Positions 32,910 to 43,603 of a DNA stretch of 64,000 nt are shown one piece after another (the stretch's first letter is position 1; each line of letters begins with the position of its first letter). The notes under the pieces were generated by a model, which saw only the letters and a list, made by a program, of their open reading frames with translations, was not told the origin of the DNA and ran no database searches. This DNA is from Rhexocercosporidium sp. MPI-PUGE-AT-0058 (taxonomy: Eukaryota; Ascomycota; Leotiomycetes; Helotiales), in the NCBI GenBank assembly GCA_020746875.1, contig JAGTJL010000013.1:496001-560000 (forward strand), given 5' to 3'. The position numbers and the translations under genes are program-made.

Positions 32910-33738
32910 TAATGTAAATTACGGCGTAAAAAATCGTCACTCGCTTTCATCCGAGGTATAGATCCGCGTGGCGTCATGCATCAATTGCATGCCATAGTAG
33001 CCACAAGGCTAATGGCGATTTCCTGCATAGTAGTAAGGCCCAAGAAGCTCAGATAAGACTCCTTTAGAAGTGTTAGGGATAGTATAAGCTCGGTGGTAAG
33101 AGTTGTGGTGGAGGAACACTATTATATTATAAAAGGAGACCTTTTGCAAATCAGGTGTGCCAGTGAGAGTGACGATGTAATGTGATTTTCTAGTAGAGCG
33201 GGTTTAGGTTGTTTAGGAGTGGCTACGGAACATAACTTATAAAAAATTATAGGAGATATTAAGGTGTGTACAGATTTTAAGATATTTCAAGTCAAAGTAT
33301 CTAAGTTGTTATTTTTTTCGGCACGCTGTGATAGACGTTAGTGGATTTTTTGGTCCGTGTTAAAGGGCTTTTACCGGGGGGGGGGGGGGGGGGGGGGGGG
33401 TTGTTAATGTAGACAAAGACAAGCAAAGAATACCTTGAAGTGAATCTGTAAATGCCTTTTCTGCGTCTTTGTCCCGTCGGTGAGTGCACCGCTAAATGTC
33501 TATCTGGCACCTTGTGGACTTCACTTGAGTCACTCACAATCCGCTTACCAACTCCTCGATCTCACCTCTATTTATTCTCGAACCGTGAACACACTTTCCT
33601 TGAACCTTCCACTCTACACCACAACATCGGTCCTCCACCCTCTTGTCTCTCCACTGCCTTACACGCAACTCAAAACACCTTGATATTCTTCCCAACTACT
33701 GCCACTTCAAGCAAGGCTACGAAAATTCCCCACCCAAA
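32910..33738. other. Intergenic with poly-G tract and leader of the 33739 gene
   Basis: The AT-rich left part shows no gene. The right part (33480-33738) is a C/T-rich leader. Confidence 0.4.
33376..33400 (+). repeat. Poly-G homopolymer (25 bp)
   Basis: 25 consecutive G on the plus strand. Confidence 0.9.
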
Positions 33739-34682
33739 ATGATGTCCAAACTCATCTCAACTCTTCTCCTCATTTCCCTCACCCTAGTCAACTTCTCCGC
33801 AGCCTTCCAATATGATGTCGTCTGTGATCATGGTAAGTCCACTTTTGCCCCTCAGCCGTTTCAATATTACGAATAACACTTTACTGACCCTCACCAGGTG
33901 TCTCTGCCTCCCAATGCATTTCCACCTACGGCACATACTGTTCCCAGCGCGGCGTCCTCCTAAACCAAGCACCATCTGGACTCGACTGCACAACCAACAG
34001 ATCTCAGGAACCACAAGGCGGAAACTACTGCTACTGCAAGTTTCATTACGTCGCAGCTCCCAAGGCGACTGCCAACTTTAATCCAAATGAGATTCTTCAG
34101 CAGCGTGGAGAGGTGAGTGGGAGAGCTGCTGAGGCTGCTGCTCCACTTGCAGCTCCCACATTTGATCCTAACCAGATCCTCCAATGGGCTCGTGGTCTTG
34201 ACGAGAGAAAAATCGCCACTGCTCCGCTCGCTACACCTACATTTGACCCGAATACAATTCTTCAGTGGGCCCGCGACCTTCAAGCGAGAGATGTAGCTGC
34301 TGCTCCACTCGCGACTCCTACTTTCGATCCGAACCAGATCCTCCGGTGCGCTCGGGATGCCCAAGACACTTCCGCAGACGAGAATGACGTGCGAAACCAG
34401 GGCCAGCACTTCAAGACAGCGAGACAATTGCCATCTGGTGCTCTCAACAGTGCTAGCAGCATCTTAGCTTCTCTCAGCTCTGTCATCGCCAGCCCTCCAA
34501 GATCAACAACATCAGCCACTTCCACCCCCCCTGCATCTTCCACAATTTCTACCACATCCACACACTCAGCCACGGCAACTTCTACCATCACTCCTGTCTT
34601 GCCACCAAAGAGCGAAGCTTCTGCTAGAAGATCATGGTCGTCATGGGTATGCTTGGCGTTGTTGCTGTTGGCGTCATTGTGA
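33739..34682 (+). CDS. GPI-anchored secreted protein with 27-residue tandem repeats
   Basis: Exons 33739-33832 and 33898-34682 (65-bp intron, GTAAGT...CCAG) give 292 residues. A signal peptide occupies ~1-22 (MMSKLISTLLLISLTLVNFS). A Cys-rich domain at ~29-78 has six or more Cys, ending GGNYCYCKF. Four repeats of ~27 residues follow: one degenerate (ATANFNPNEILQQR) and three near-identical, core TPTFDPNQILQWARDLQARD, residues ~113-193. Then a Ser/Thr-rich stalk and a hydrophobic C-terminus (SWSSWVCLALLLLASL) preceded by small residues, a GPI-attachment signal. It is likely displayed on the cell wall or membrane. The repeats invite length variation between strains. No enzymatic motif; adhesin or host-interaction roles are possible but unproven. 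Confidence 0.75.
34140..34382 (+). repeat. 81-bp tandem repeats within the GPI protein gene
   Basis: Three in-frame 81-bp copies (27 residues) starting APLAxPTFDPN, preceded by a degenerate fourth copy from ~34056. Confidence 0.85.
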
Positions 34683-36155
34683 GCTTGTGAGAACACATGC
34701 TTATTTGGTGGTGGGCATGGAGATATAGTGGGATACATTTTAGACTGGCGTTGAGTTTCTCGAGATTTTTTTGGGACGTATGGTAGCACTAGCATTAAAA
34801 TGAAATAGCATCGCTTCAAATATACTCTTGGGGGTATCGAAATCAAATTAAAACGTTGATTAGTCCATTAGAACTCCAAAACCCCTTGTTGCTGTGAACT
34901 CGGTAGTGTATGTTCTAGATAAGCGTGCCCTAGGCTTTATAGAACTTCGGATCAGCCTCCAACAAATCCCCAATCCGCGAAACCATAGAAAGCAGAGAGC
35001 TCAAAATTGATACCATACTGGTCCATGCAAGACCCCATATCATCTAGATGTGGTTTAGGTCAAAGGAACAAATGTTTAAAGCAAGTTTCACTCCACACCT
35101 TTCTGCGACCGTAGATTTGGGGTAGGTGATTCAGAGAACCATGCAGATCCACGGTCAAATGGTCCAAATGATTCAGAAGAACTTAAAAAGGCAGGCCATA
35201 TCGTGAATCATATTCTAAATGCCTTCGCCTCATGCTTCTCACTTCAATTACATCTGGCACGCCATCAACCTTGCTCACACTCGCTCGAACATCTACGCAG
35301 TCCCCGCCATCTGCAAGCACCATGCGGTGTCCAAGATCTGGTGGTGAAGAGCATTTTAACTGAGCTCTGTGAATATGTGATGGAATGGAGCCTATCTGGT
35401 AAGTTCTCTAAGCCAAATGTTTCGACTTCACTGGCTCAACAGAAAGCTGAAATGCAAAAGCCTTGAACCGGTGAATGTGAGAGCTGAGAAGATTGGTCTG
35501 CATTGGTCTTGTTCTTGTTCTTAAAAATGGATGTATTCATTATCCTTTCTGACATAGAGTCTGGGGAGTGTTGCGGATGTAGGTACGAGAGGATGTAAGA
35601 GGATATTGAAAAGTATTGGAAGCTGTGTGGTTGACAATGTAAGGTTACTGAACATATGAAAACGTTCTGATAGTTTTTGGTGCGTGGGATACGCTAATAT
35701 TGATCCGTCGGATTTTTATAAGGGTTTCAAACTTGCTCTCTGTAACAAGAATACAGAGCCTGGTCAGAGTCTGTAAAACATGATTTTCCCTTCCGCATTA
35801 GTGTTCACCTAGAGCGGTCAGGAAAAGATCTGGCCATCTTTGCGTGCTCGAAAATGCGCTTCAGATTATATCAACCTAAACTGAAGTTCATGACATCATC
35901 TCTCCATTTCTTGCTTTTAAATTAGGAGATCTCGAGATGGATCGTAGGAGATTCATGAGCATTGATCCTCGTTCCATAATACGACTAGTTCTTGAAAGTT
36001 CTGGTTCTCATAAAGCTCGGGCAAGGAGGTAAATATTTGATTAGCGTTCTGAGAAAAAAGAAATTCTAACATGATAGTTTTCAGCGGTGCACATGCTGAT
36101 ACAATAACAAGGATGGAAAGCCGATTTTTTGCCCCGAAATCAGCCACCACTGTCC
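34683..36155. other. Intergenic, no supported gene
   Basis: An 87-codon frame at 35203-35466 lacks any motif. The rest is 3' regions of two convergent genes. Confidence 0.4.
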
Positions 36156-37381
36156 TCAAGAAACTTTGCTCTTGATCCAAGCTTCCAGAACAGTAGCGAT
36201 ATCATCGCTGTTCTTTTCCATGAACTGAAGATGGCCATTTCCATGAATCCCAACGTCCTCCAGCTTCAGTCGCTCAGCAGGTACTCCAGCTTGGACCAAG
36301 AACTGCCAAGTGCAGTCGTCATACACAGCATGGTAGCTAGCCTCTCCATTTTCTACAAGTACGGGGATGTTCTTGAAGTTGACCAGTTGTCGAGCTGGCG
36401 AGGCTTGGAGGATGCAACTTGTAAGACCAGAAGCATTGTTTGGAGTCACCTGCGTTTGTAGAGGCGCGATAACATTTGTAGGTGCTGGAACATAGGTGAG
36501 TGCAATATTGGTCAAACCCCACGGTCGTGTGCTTCCGTTGTTAAACACGGCATCAACGAATGGAGGCCCTGTGGGCTCTATGGCCACGATTGCCTTCACA
36601 AGATCAGGTACAACATCTGCGATGACCCATGGCATGAGCCCACCCTGGGAATGGGAGATGAGTACCGCAGGTCCAATCTTCTTTAATAATGCAGCACCAG
36701 CTGCTTGCATCTTGTTTTCCTGGATGACAGTATTTGATTGGAATTGTACATTAGATGCGTAATACTGATCGAAGATGGGATCGCCCATGAGACCTAGCTT
36801 TAAGCAAATCAGCACGATACCACATTTATCAACAAGGAGATCTTACACCAGGCCATTGAGTGTGAAATTCAGCTTGAGGCCACAAATTGTACTTCTGAGG
36901 GGCAGTAAAGCGACTTTGGATGATCTCAGCAGCATACGTTGACATGCCGGTATTCCCTGCCGGGTTCCAAGCACTCCTCCCCCGCTCCGTCTGATCGACG
37001 ATATAGACCTCATATCCCTCGTTGAGAAAGAAGGATGCCCAGCCAGGGTTGCCGTCGGGCTTGTTGAGCCAGTTCTACGTTGAGATAAGTCCATGCTCTG
37101 GAAAGTGAATAGGTGAGTGAACTTACCGTTCCAGTTTGAGCTTGACCGTGAATAAACACCACGGGATAGGGCTGGCATGGAGTACTTGGAACCAACTTTT
37201 CCACGTACATCTGGTCAACGAAAAGATGTCCAGTGCTAGTATTCACATATCTACCGCCGACGTAGAAATATTCTCGACTTGCGAATGCTTCATAGGCCGT
37301 TCCCCCCACTTTCAGTGATTCCCCGCAGCCGAGCTGCGACGCAAGCAATGCAACCCCAACGATGAATTTACTCAGAAGCAT
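36156..37381 (-). CDS. Secreted alpha/beta-hydrolase (esterase/lipase-like)
   Basis: Minus-strand exons 37381-37127, 37074-36849 and 36793-36156 (introns 52 and 55 bp) give 372 residues. A signal peptide covers ~1-22 ([20 protein letters not shown]). Motifs in order: [12 protein letters not shown] with the HG oxyanion-hole pair, [41 protein letters not shown] with the nucleophile Ser, and [18 protein letters not shown] with the catalytic His. This is the canonical order of the fold; the acid residue is not certain. It resembles fungal secreted esterases acting on small acyl esters; the substrate cannot be told from sequence. Intron 2 uses donor GTGTAAG with exon phase 1, needed to keep WPG-LMGDP intact. 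Asn-X-Ser/Thr sites fit secretion. Confidence 0.85.
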
Positions 37382-37719
37382 GGTGGGATGTGAAGACAAC
37401 GTCCTTACGATTCGAGCGGTACAGGACGAGAAGGGAGGGCAAAATTTAAAGTTGACGACAACAAACGCATTAAATCTCCGGAAATGAAAATTTCTACCCA
37501 CGGGGGTAAACAAGCGAAGGCCCTCCTCCGATTGCTCTACATTTTTAGAGCGGAGCTTCTTTGAGCTGCATCGAGGATGTGCTTAAATTAAAGAGCAAGG
37601 GGGCTTTACGAACTGGGGTTCAAAAGTCCATGCGCTAGAGGCTCAACAGCACGAAAAAGCTCTTTTACAAAATTACTACTGGTCAAACCTTAAGTTTTTA
37701 AAATTTGAGAGAAATTAAG

Positions 37720-37727
37720 TAAAATAA
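37720..37727. repeat. Target-site duplication, left copy (MITE)
   Basis: TAAAATAA, repeated exactly at 38510-38517. Confidence 0.85.
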
Positions 37728-38509
37728 GGGGCCAGCTAAATCTACATGCTCGAATAGCTAAATCCACATGCCAAGTAAATCGCTTATTCTAGAGTGACTT
37801 GGCTCGTATACGTATTAACCTCGCTTCTCCTAGTAATTAGTAAGGGACGACGAGGCAATTCAATGCAAGGGCTTGTATTTTATGAAAATTATTACATAAG
37901 GCTATGTTTTGATTTTATAGCCTTACTTTGAGCCTCACTATGTACAGCTCCTCCTTCGATTACCATCACCACTATTATTACACTTTAGGTATATGCAAAA
38001 GATAATGCTATGCCTTCGCTCGCCGCGACTCGAATTCGACTCGATTACCGACCCCAACCCAGGAGGAATTTCACTCCGGAGGTATTATGGCCAGAGTAAG
38101 AGTAGAAAGCGATGCAATTGACGGTGTGCCCTGAGCGAACAGTCGTTTGTAATATCTTGAGATGAGCTAGAAGTCAGATAGGATTTTAGGCTTTGCCATA
38201 TAGCTTCTATCTACCTTCTAGATGCACTCCACTCCTGCAACTGCTGGGATAGAGACGAGAAGAGAAGAGATAACAGAGGTAACAAGCGATAGAAAGAAAG
38301 AAGCAACCGAGGAGGAGAGTAGCCTTTATATAATTAGTTGTGTATATTTATGTCTTGTTATCCACTTCTAAGTTATACATTAGTGGTCCTTGCGTTACAG
38401 TAATAAATTTGCCTAGGAAGCGAGATTTCTTGATGCACACCCTCGGTTTCGGCACTAAAAACTTGGCATGTGGATTTAGCTATTCGAGCATGTAGATTTA
38501 GCTGGCCCC
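37728..38509. mobile_element. MITE-like non-coding TIR element, 782 bp
   Basis: Ends are perfect 49-bp inverted repeats beginning GGGGCCAGCTAAATCTACAT. Within each end the 16-bp unit AGCTAAATCYACATGC occurs twice in direct orientation. The element is flanked by an exact 8-bp duplication, TAAAATAA. The interior has no open frame above ~60 codons and no transposase motif. Perfect ends and flanks imply recent mobilisation by a transposase encoded elsewhere. The 8-bp duplication is compatible with hAT-type mobilisation, but the ends differ from those of the hAT remnant at 31587. RIP-like decay is not evident in the ends. Confidence 0.9.
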
Positions 38510-38517
38510 TAAAATAA

Positions 38518-39360
38518 TCGTAGAGATATAAGGCTTTCTAAGTGAAGGAAATCATTGAAAAAGTGGTGGTCCTCACTTAACGAGCCGGGAGGCATGGGTC
38601 TGTGCGCTTCAGGGCATTTCACAGCCAAATTCAAAGATCGAATTTTTAGGCAAAAGTATAAATACAAATACTAGTTGAGGAAATTACAAATAAGATTCGT
38701 CTTTATAATATTGAAAGGATATTAAATCAAAGATGTCATGCCGTCGTTGAGATATCGTTGAGTAAAGTCGCCGATTTTGTGATTTCAGAGCCTGGAAGTA
38801 CCTCGCTAAATAGCCTGTAGACCACAGACCTATGCCTCCCGGCTCGTAAGCGAAACAGCCTGCAGCGTACGGACTTCTGAACCCCAGGTTCGTTACTGCG
38901 AGGATAGAAAGAATTATGGGGGATTTTCTTTGGAAGGAGTCAGTGAAAGCGCATACAGGTCTTACGTACAGGGAGCATCCAGATCATCTTTCCTTGTGCT
39001 GACGGATCGTCCCACGCCATATTGCCACGTCCACAAAGCCTCAAAGCGTCGTGTCGCGTACGAAGATAATGATGGGGCTATGATATATGGGTGCAAATTC
39101 TTGGATTCAGTTATGCTCATTCTGCTCCTTATCCATTCTGTGAATACTTCGCTGCGAGAGGATGCGGCGTGACTCATGAACACAGCCACACCTGGTCTAA
39201 CATTAACTAAGACCACAAGACCAAAACTACTTCAAATACAGTGACCTATAATAAAAGATCAAAAAAAGTTGCTTCATCTTTCATTTATTTGGTTGGGCTG
39301 ACCGTCTTCCTCATACATCGCTAAGAACAAAAAAAAACATACCCGAATAACCACAACCAA
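38518..39360. other. Intergenic with foldback repeats; promoter of the ART gene
   Basis: Contains the right arms of the inverted repeats described above, then the leader of the gene at 39361. An open frame at 38930-39172 has no motif. Confidence 0.4.
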
Positions 39361-40902
39361 ATGGATGAAACTGTCCACATTTACGACTCGGAGGAGGATT
39401 CGGCGTCTTACCCTAGTTGGAAAGGCTACGCTCGATGCTTCATCGATTTTCAAAACAAGGAAGCTGAAATTTTCAACTCGCTTCTTGAAACCTTTATGCC
39501 CGATGAAGTTATAATGTGGGATTGTATCGAAAGCAGTGGCTGGCTTTTCGAGCTAGAAGATGCAATAATAGACGTTAAAAACATTAGCTTTGAGTCTACT
39601 ACTGTCCATATTACGACAGCAACCATACCACGCACTATCGTCGATCCTCTACGCCAAACTCTACGCGAGATAATTTCCGAAGTGGCCCATGGATGTTCGG
39701 TCCCAACGGAATTCGCCATCATACTTTTGCAATTACTTGAAGAGACTGCCAGCACTCTTCGACAGTGGAAAGCTGGCAATGAGGCATCAGCCAGTTGCTG
39801 GGACATCGAAGGACAATGGGACGTCTCAGCTCTCTACAAAGATCCAAAAGGCGCCGACCTCAAATCTATTGACCGTTCTGGCGAAGACATTCTCGGTACT
39901 TCGATAACAAAGATCTGCCAGAAATTCCCTCAAAAATATAGAATATTACATGTGGAGCCAGTCTTCCGGGATGATCTTGTCAGTCGTTTCAAGCGACGCC
40001 AGAGAGCGATGTTCGAGCAGCTGTGTTCATTTGGACGTGACAACCTTCGTCGATGTGTATCCAGTCAAGTATTAAGCCCTCGTTCGGCTCTCGACAACGC
40101 ACGAGGTCTGGCAAGCGAGTTGTGTAAACCAACCGTCACTTTCCACGGCACACAGCGCCATGTAGTCTCTTCGATCGTACGATGGGGTTTTGCAAAACCA
40201 GGAGAGAAAGCTGGGAAGGAGACTGTGCAGATGCGCTGTGGATCCTCTTTTGGTGTTGGAATCTACTCGTCTCCAGACATATCATTCGCTCTTCACTATG
40301 CTTCTAACCAACACACGCAAACCCGATCCGAGGATGTGCCTGGATTACAAATGATTGTCTGTGCCACTCTGATGGGATGTCCTTTGACAGTTTCCCGAGA
40401 TGATACCCGCAAAACTCTCGATTTGGCCACCAAAGACGCGAATTCCCACGTCTCTCCAAACGGAATGGAATACGTCGTTTTTGACAAAGCACAGATAATC
40501 CCATGTTACGTCATTCATTTCGACTTCGGCCCCGAAAAAGCTCGACAAGCACTACTGGAAGGCCCTTCCAATCCAGCCGACTGGAAACCAAAAACTACGA
40601 AAACTCACAAGAAACTGCTAGAGCGAGATCTTTTCCCAGGAGAACGTGAGGAGATAAAACAGGCTAAGAAGGCAGCGGTTTCGAAGTGGTTTCCTTACGG
40701 TTATGGGCCTGCCAAAGGGAATTCGTTTGTGATTGAGGAGATAGGGGATGTCTCTGACGATGAGGAGGATTATGGAGAGTACCAGGCAGAGCGGCAGGAT
40801 GTTAAGGATGAATCGAGGACTCCTAAGCCTGTGCGCGTTGCAGGGAGAAGTTGGTTCGACGAATATCAGACGTCTAGGGGAATGAGTAAGGAATATTTTT
40901 GA
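39361..40902 (+). CDS. ADP-ribosyltransferase (PARP-catalytic-fold) protein
   Basis: Single exon, 513 residues; ATG in good context (AACCAAATGG). The C-terminal half holds a PARP-like catalytic domain at ~255-390: TVTFHGTQRHVVSSIVRWGF with His262, SSFGVGIYSSPDISFALHYA with Tyr302, and GMEYVVFDKAQIIPCYVIHF with Glu370. These match the H-Y-E triad of active poly/mono-ADP-ribosyltransferases, which move ADP-ribose from NAD+ to proteins or nucleic acids. The N-terminal ~130 residues (LLETFMPDEVIM, a strand-rich stretch, LRQTLREIISEV) are not identified with certainty; an RWD-like fold is possible. The C-terminal ~100 residues are charged. No signal peptide; cytosolic or nuclear. Fungal relatives of unknown role exist, several fused to ubiquitin-conjugating domains, which I do not see here. 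Confidence 0.8.
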   Translation: MDETVHIYDSEEDSASYPSWKGYARCFIDFQNKEAEIFNSLLETFMPDEVIMWDCIESSGWLFELEDAIIDVKNISFESTTVHITTATIPRTIVDPLRQTLREIISEVAHGCSVPTEFAIILLQLLEETASTLRQWKAGNEASASCWDIEGQWDVSALYKDPKGADLKSIDRSGEDILGTSITKICQKFPQKYRILHVEPVFRDDLVSRFKRRQRAMFEQLCSFGRDNLRRCVSSQVLSPRSALDNARGLASELCKPTVTFHGTQRHVVSSIVRWGFAKPGEKAGKETVQMRCGSSFGVGIYSSPDISFALHYASNQHTQTRSEDVPGLQMIVCATLMGCPLTVSRDDTRKTLDLATKDANSHVSPNGMEYVVFDKAQIIPCYVIHFDFGPEKARQALLEGPSNPADWKPKTTKTHKKLLERDLFPGEREEIKQAKKAAVSKWFPYGYGPAKGNSFVIEEIGDVSDDEEDYGEYQAERQDVKDESRTPKPVRVAGRSWFDEYQTSRGMSKEYF

Positions 40903-41896
40903 TGATTCGGAGGAACAAAGCCGTTCGGACTACTGGAGCTAGCTGACTTGCGACTCGAGATTCGCGTTTCTGAAAGTGAATCCATCAAATTTTCGAGGGT
41001 CAACTTTAAGCGTTTGTCTCTTAAATATTCTTTGTTTTATGTAGCAATACGTAAATCCCGAAAATGGATCAGGCAAGTACAGTTACTCAAATGAACGTGT
41101 TTGTCGTAGTCCATGGCTATCTTTCATAGGTCTCTGTCTTTTCTCTTCTTCCAATCTCCAATAAACAGCCATCTGTCAAGCGCAATGGCTAAAAACGGAA
41201 CTTGGTAAATTTCTCGGCACAGCATTAGCTACTAGACATGGCGGACCATGTCCGAGGCTGAATGATCTGCTTTCTAATGGGAAGAAATCAGCAAAACGGT
41301 CCTAGCAGCATCCATGTCAGTTTCTGTGATGAACTTGCCCTCGAGACTGCTTTGACCCAAATCAAAGCAACCAAACTGAGCGGAGGATCAATTTCAAAAA
41401 ATGAATGGATACTTAAGAATGTATGTCTGCTAGAGGCGGAGAGATCAATGCGGGTCGATCAGTTGTCTCGGTTAGCAAGTGGGGATTATTGTTGTTTACT
41501 AACTTGATTTGACAGTGTGGGGAGGTCAGTTTCTGCTGTTAAATTTTACAAGAGAAAAGCCTGTGAAAGCGGATTGACAATCACGAACATGCAGATAGGT
41601 GGATTAGGATGCATGGTGGGAAGGACTGCATCGGATAATGAGATCCCTGCTCACCAGCCCAGTCTTTCTACTCCACGTGCATGGTAGTGCAGCGGAGTTC
41701 CACTCTAACCAGTAGCATTCACTTAATCGCCATTGCCGTGTATGTGAATGCATGCCGGGCGCTTTGCTCAATTAGTATTGTGCAGCGAATATCTGTGGAC
41801 CATCCCTGGCCTTTGGTTTTCTTATCTCACTGCCATCCCTCCTTCTTTCACATCCTTCTTTCTTTATGTCAAAACTTTTTTCTAGTTCAACTTGCC
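40903..41896. other. Intergenic, upstream region of the P450
   Basis: An 81-codon frame at 41262-41507 shows no motif. An in-frame ATG at 41681 precedes the P450 start but adds an implausible N-terminal sequence. Confidence 0.4.
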
Positions 41897-43603
41897 ATGA
41901 TGACTTCCCTTCTCAGTAGCACAACAATTTTGCTCCTAGTTGCTTCATGGGTTGTATTTCATATTGCTCAAGCAATACATCGTCTTTATTTCAGCCCGAT
42001 TGCCAAGTTCCCCGGCCCGAAGTTGGCAGCTGTCAGTTTCTGGTACGAAAGGTTTTCCTTTCTTACCTATTGCCAAGCTAAATTAAGATCTAGGTATGAA
42101 TTCTACTACGATGTGTTCCTTGGTGGCCAGTACACCTTTGAGATTGGTCGTATGCACAAGAAATACGGCCCAATAATCCGGATCAATCCATATGAACTGC
42201 ATGTCTCGTCTCCAGATTTCTACGAAAAGCTATACGCTGGCCCTGGCAAGCGTCGTCACCGTTGGGATTGGATGACCGCTCAATTTGGCATGCCACAGTC
42301 CATGTTCGGCACCAACGATCACGACACACATCGTATCCGAAGGGCCGCTGTCAGTCCTTTTTTCTCCAAAGGCGCTGTACGGAAGTTGCAGCCTATCATT
42401 GAGGAGCGAATCGAAGCACTGTTGAATCGCTTTCGGGGGTTTCAATCTTCTGGCGAGCCAATACTTCTCAATTACGCATTTTCTGCTTATACAAACGGTT
42501 CGTGTACGGGCTGAAATTTAACAAATATGCTAATGGTATACAGACATTGCTCAAGAGTATGCATTCGCAAGGTCTGATCATCGAGTCGATCAGCATGACT
42601 TTGAGCCAACATTTCATGACGCCTCAGTCGCTGGTAGTACTGGAGGAGCAATTATTAAGCAGTGGCCTTGGATTCTACCTATCATGCAATCTCTACCGGA
42701 TTCATTCATGACCTGGCTGGACCCGAACATGAAATCGTACGTCGGCCTTCAATACGTATGATCGTTTGCCTGAGCTTTCAATAGAATGTTAGCTAACTTT
42801 AAATACAGAGTATCAGAAAGCAAATCCGAGAGATGAAGTCTGGGCAACGAGACGATTCTAAGGATGCCAACCATCGAACAATATTCTACGAGATTCTCAA
42901 CAGTAGTCTCCCTGAGGAAGAGAAGTCAGATGAACGGCTCGCACAAGATGGTCAGGCGGTAGTCGTTGCAGGGACCCTCACCACGGCATGGGCTCTCTGC
43001 ATCGCTGTGTTCTATCTCTTGTCCCAGCCGGAAACCCTCGCAAAGCTGAAAGCGGAGCTGCAAACAGTACTGAATGGCCCAGTGTCAGGTGTCACTTTAG
43101 CTGCCCTGGAGCAGTTGCCATATCTCACAGGGTGTGTTCAAGAATCCATTCGACTCAGCTACGGGGTCTGCACACGTCTTCAGCGAATCGCACCAGATGA
43201 GACGCTAGTCCTCAATGACGGCCAAAAGGATTGGCACATACCACCAGGAACGCCGGTTGGCATGACTAGCGTCCTGGTTCATCACGACGAGTCTGTATTT
43301 CCTGAATCGAGGAAGTTTTTGCCCGAGAGATGGATCGACCATCCCCACCTGGACAGATATCTCGTATCCTTCACTAAAGGAACACGAATCTGCATTGGAA
43401 TCAATCTAGCTTATGCGGAACTCTATTTGGGCCTCGCCCGTATTTTCAGAGTATATGGGAGTGGTGAAATCAAGACTGAGGGAGATGTTGGATACTTGGA
43501 ATTATTTGAGACAACTGCAGATGATGTTGAGCTCACGAAGGATGTTTTCATTCCCGTAGGAAAGGATGGATCGAAGGGCATTAGGGTCACAGTAAAGAAA
43601 TGA
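41897..43603 (+). CDS. Cytochrome P450 monooxygenase
   Basis: Exons 41897-42042, 42094-42497, 42544-42755 and 42809-43603 (introns 51, 46 and 53 bp) give 518 residues. An N-terminal membrane anchor (LLSSTTILLLVASWVVFHIA) is followed by the Pro-rich hinge FSPIAKFPGPKLAA. Motifs: I-helix oxygen-binding AGTLTT at 308-313, K-helix ESIRLS (ExxR) near 366, FLPERW, and haem-binding FTKGTRICIG with the Cys ligand at 449. It is an ER-bound, NADPH-P450-reductase-dependent oxygenase resembling fungal trichodiene-oxygenase-like P450s. It lies 8 kb from the FSH1/PKS pair, so it could tailor that product, but intervening unrelated genes weaken the link. Intron 1 is 51 bp with no stop, so its retention would keep frame. 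Confidence 0.93.

Larger units (their letters stand above)
37606..38896. repeat. Outer degenerate inverted repeats around the MITE
   Basis: 37606-37645 and the reverse complement of ~38855-38896 share TTACGAAC(C)TGGGGTTC, then AAAGTCC-type and CGCT-AGGCT blocks with scattered mismatches. A second inverted pair, 38581-38604 and 38823-38846 (CGAGCCGGGAGGCATRGGTC core, 23 of 24 matching), lies inside. The arrangement suggests one or two older foldback elements, the outer one now split by the MITE at 37728. Confidence 0.55.

Noticed and set aside
37606..37645. GGGGTTCAAAAGTCC considered as a tRNA T-arm/B-box
   Set aside because: No acceptor stem, anticodon arm or A-box at the right distance. Better explained as part of an inverted repeat.
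41681..41896. Upstream in-frame ATG extending the P450 by 72 residues
   Set aside because: The extension lacks conservation-like features, while the ATG at 41897 directly precedes a standard membrane anchor and FPGPK hinge.
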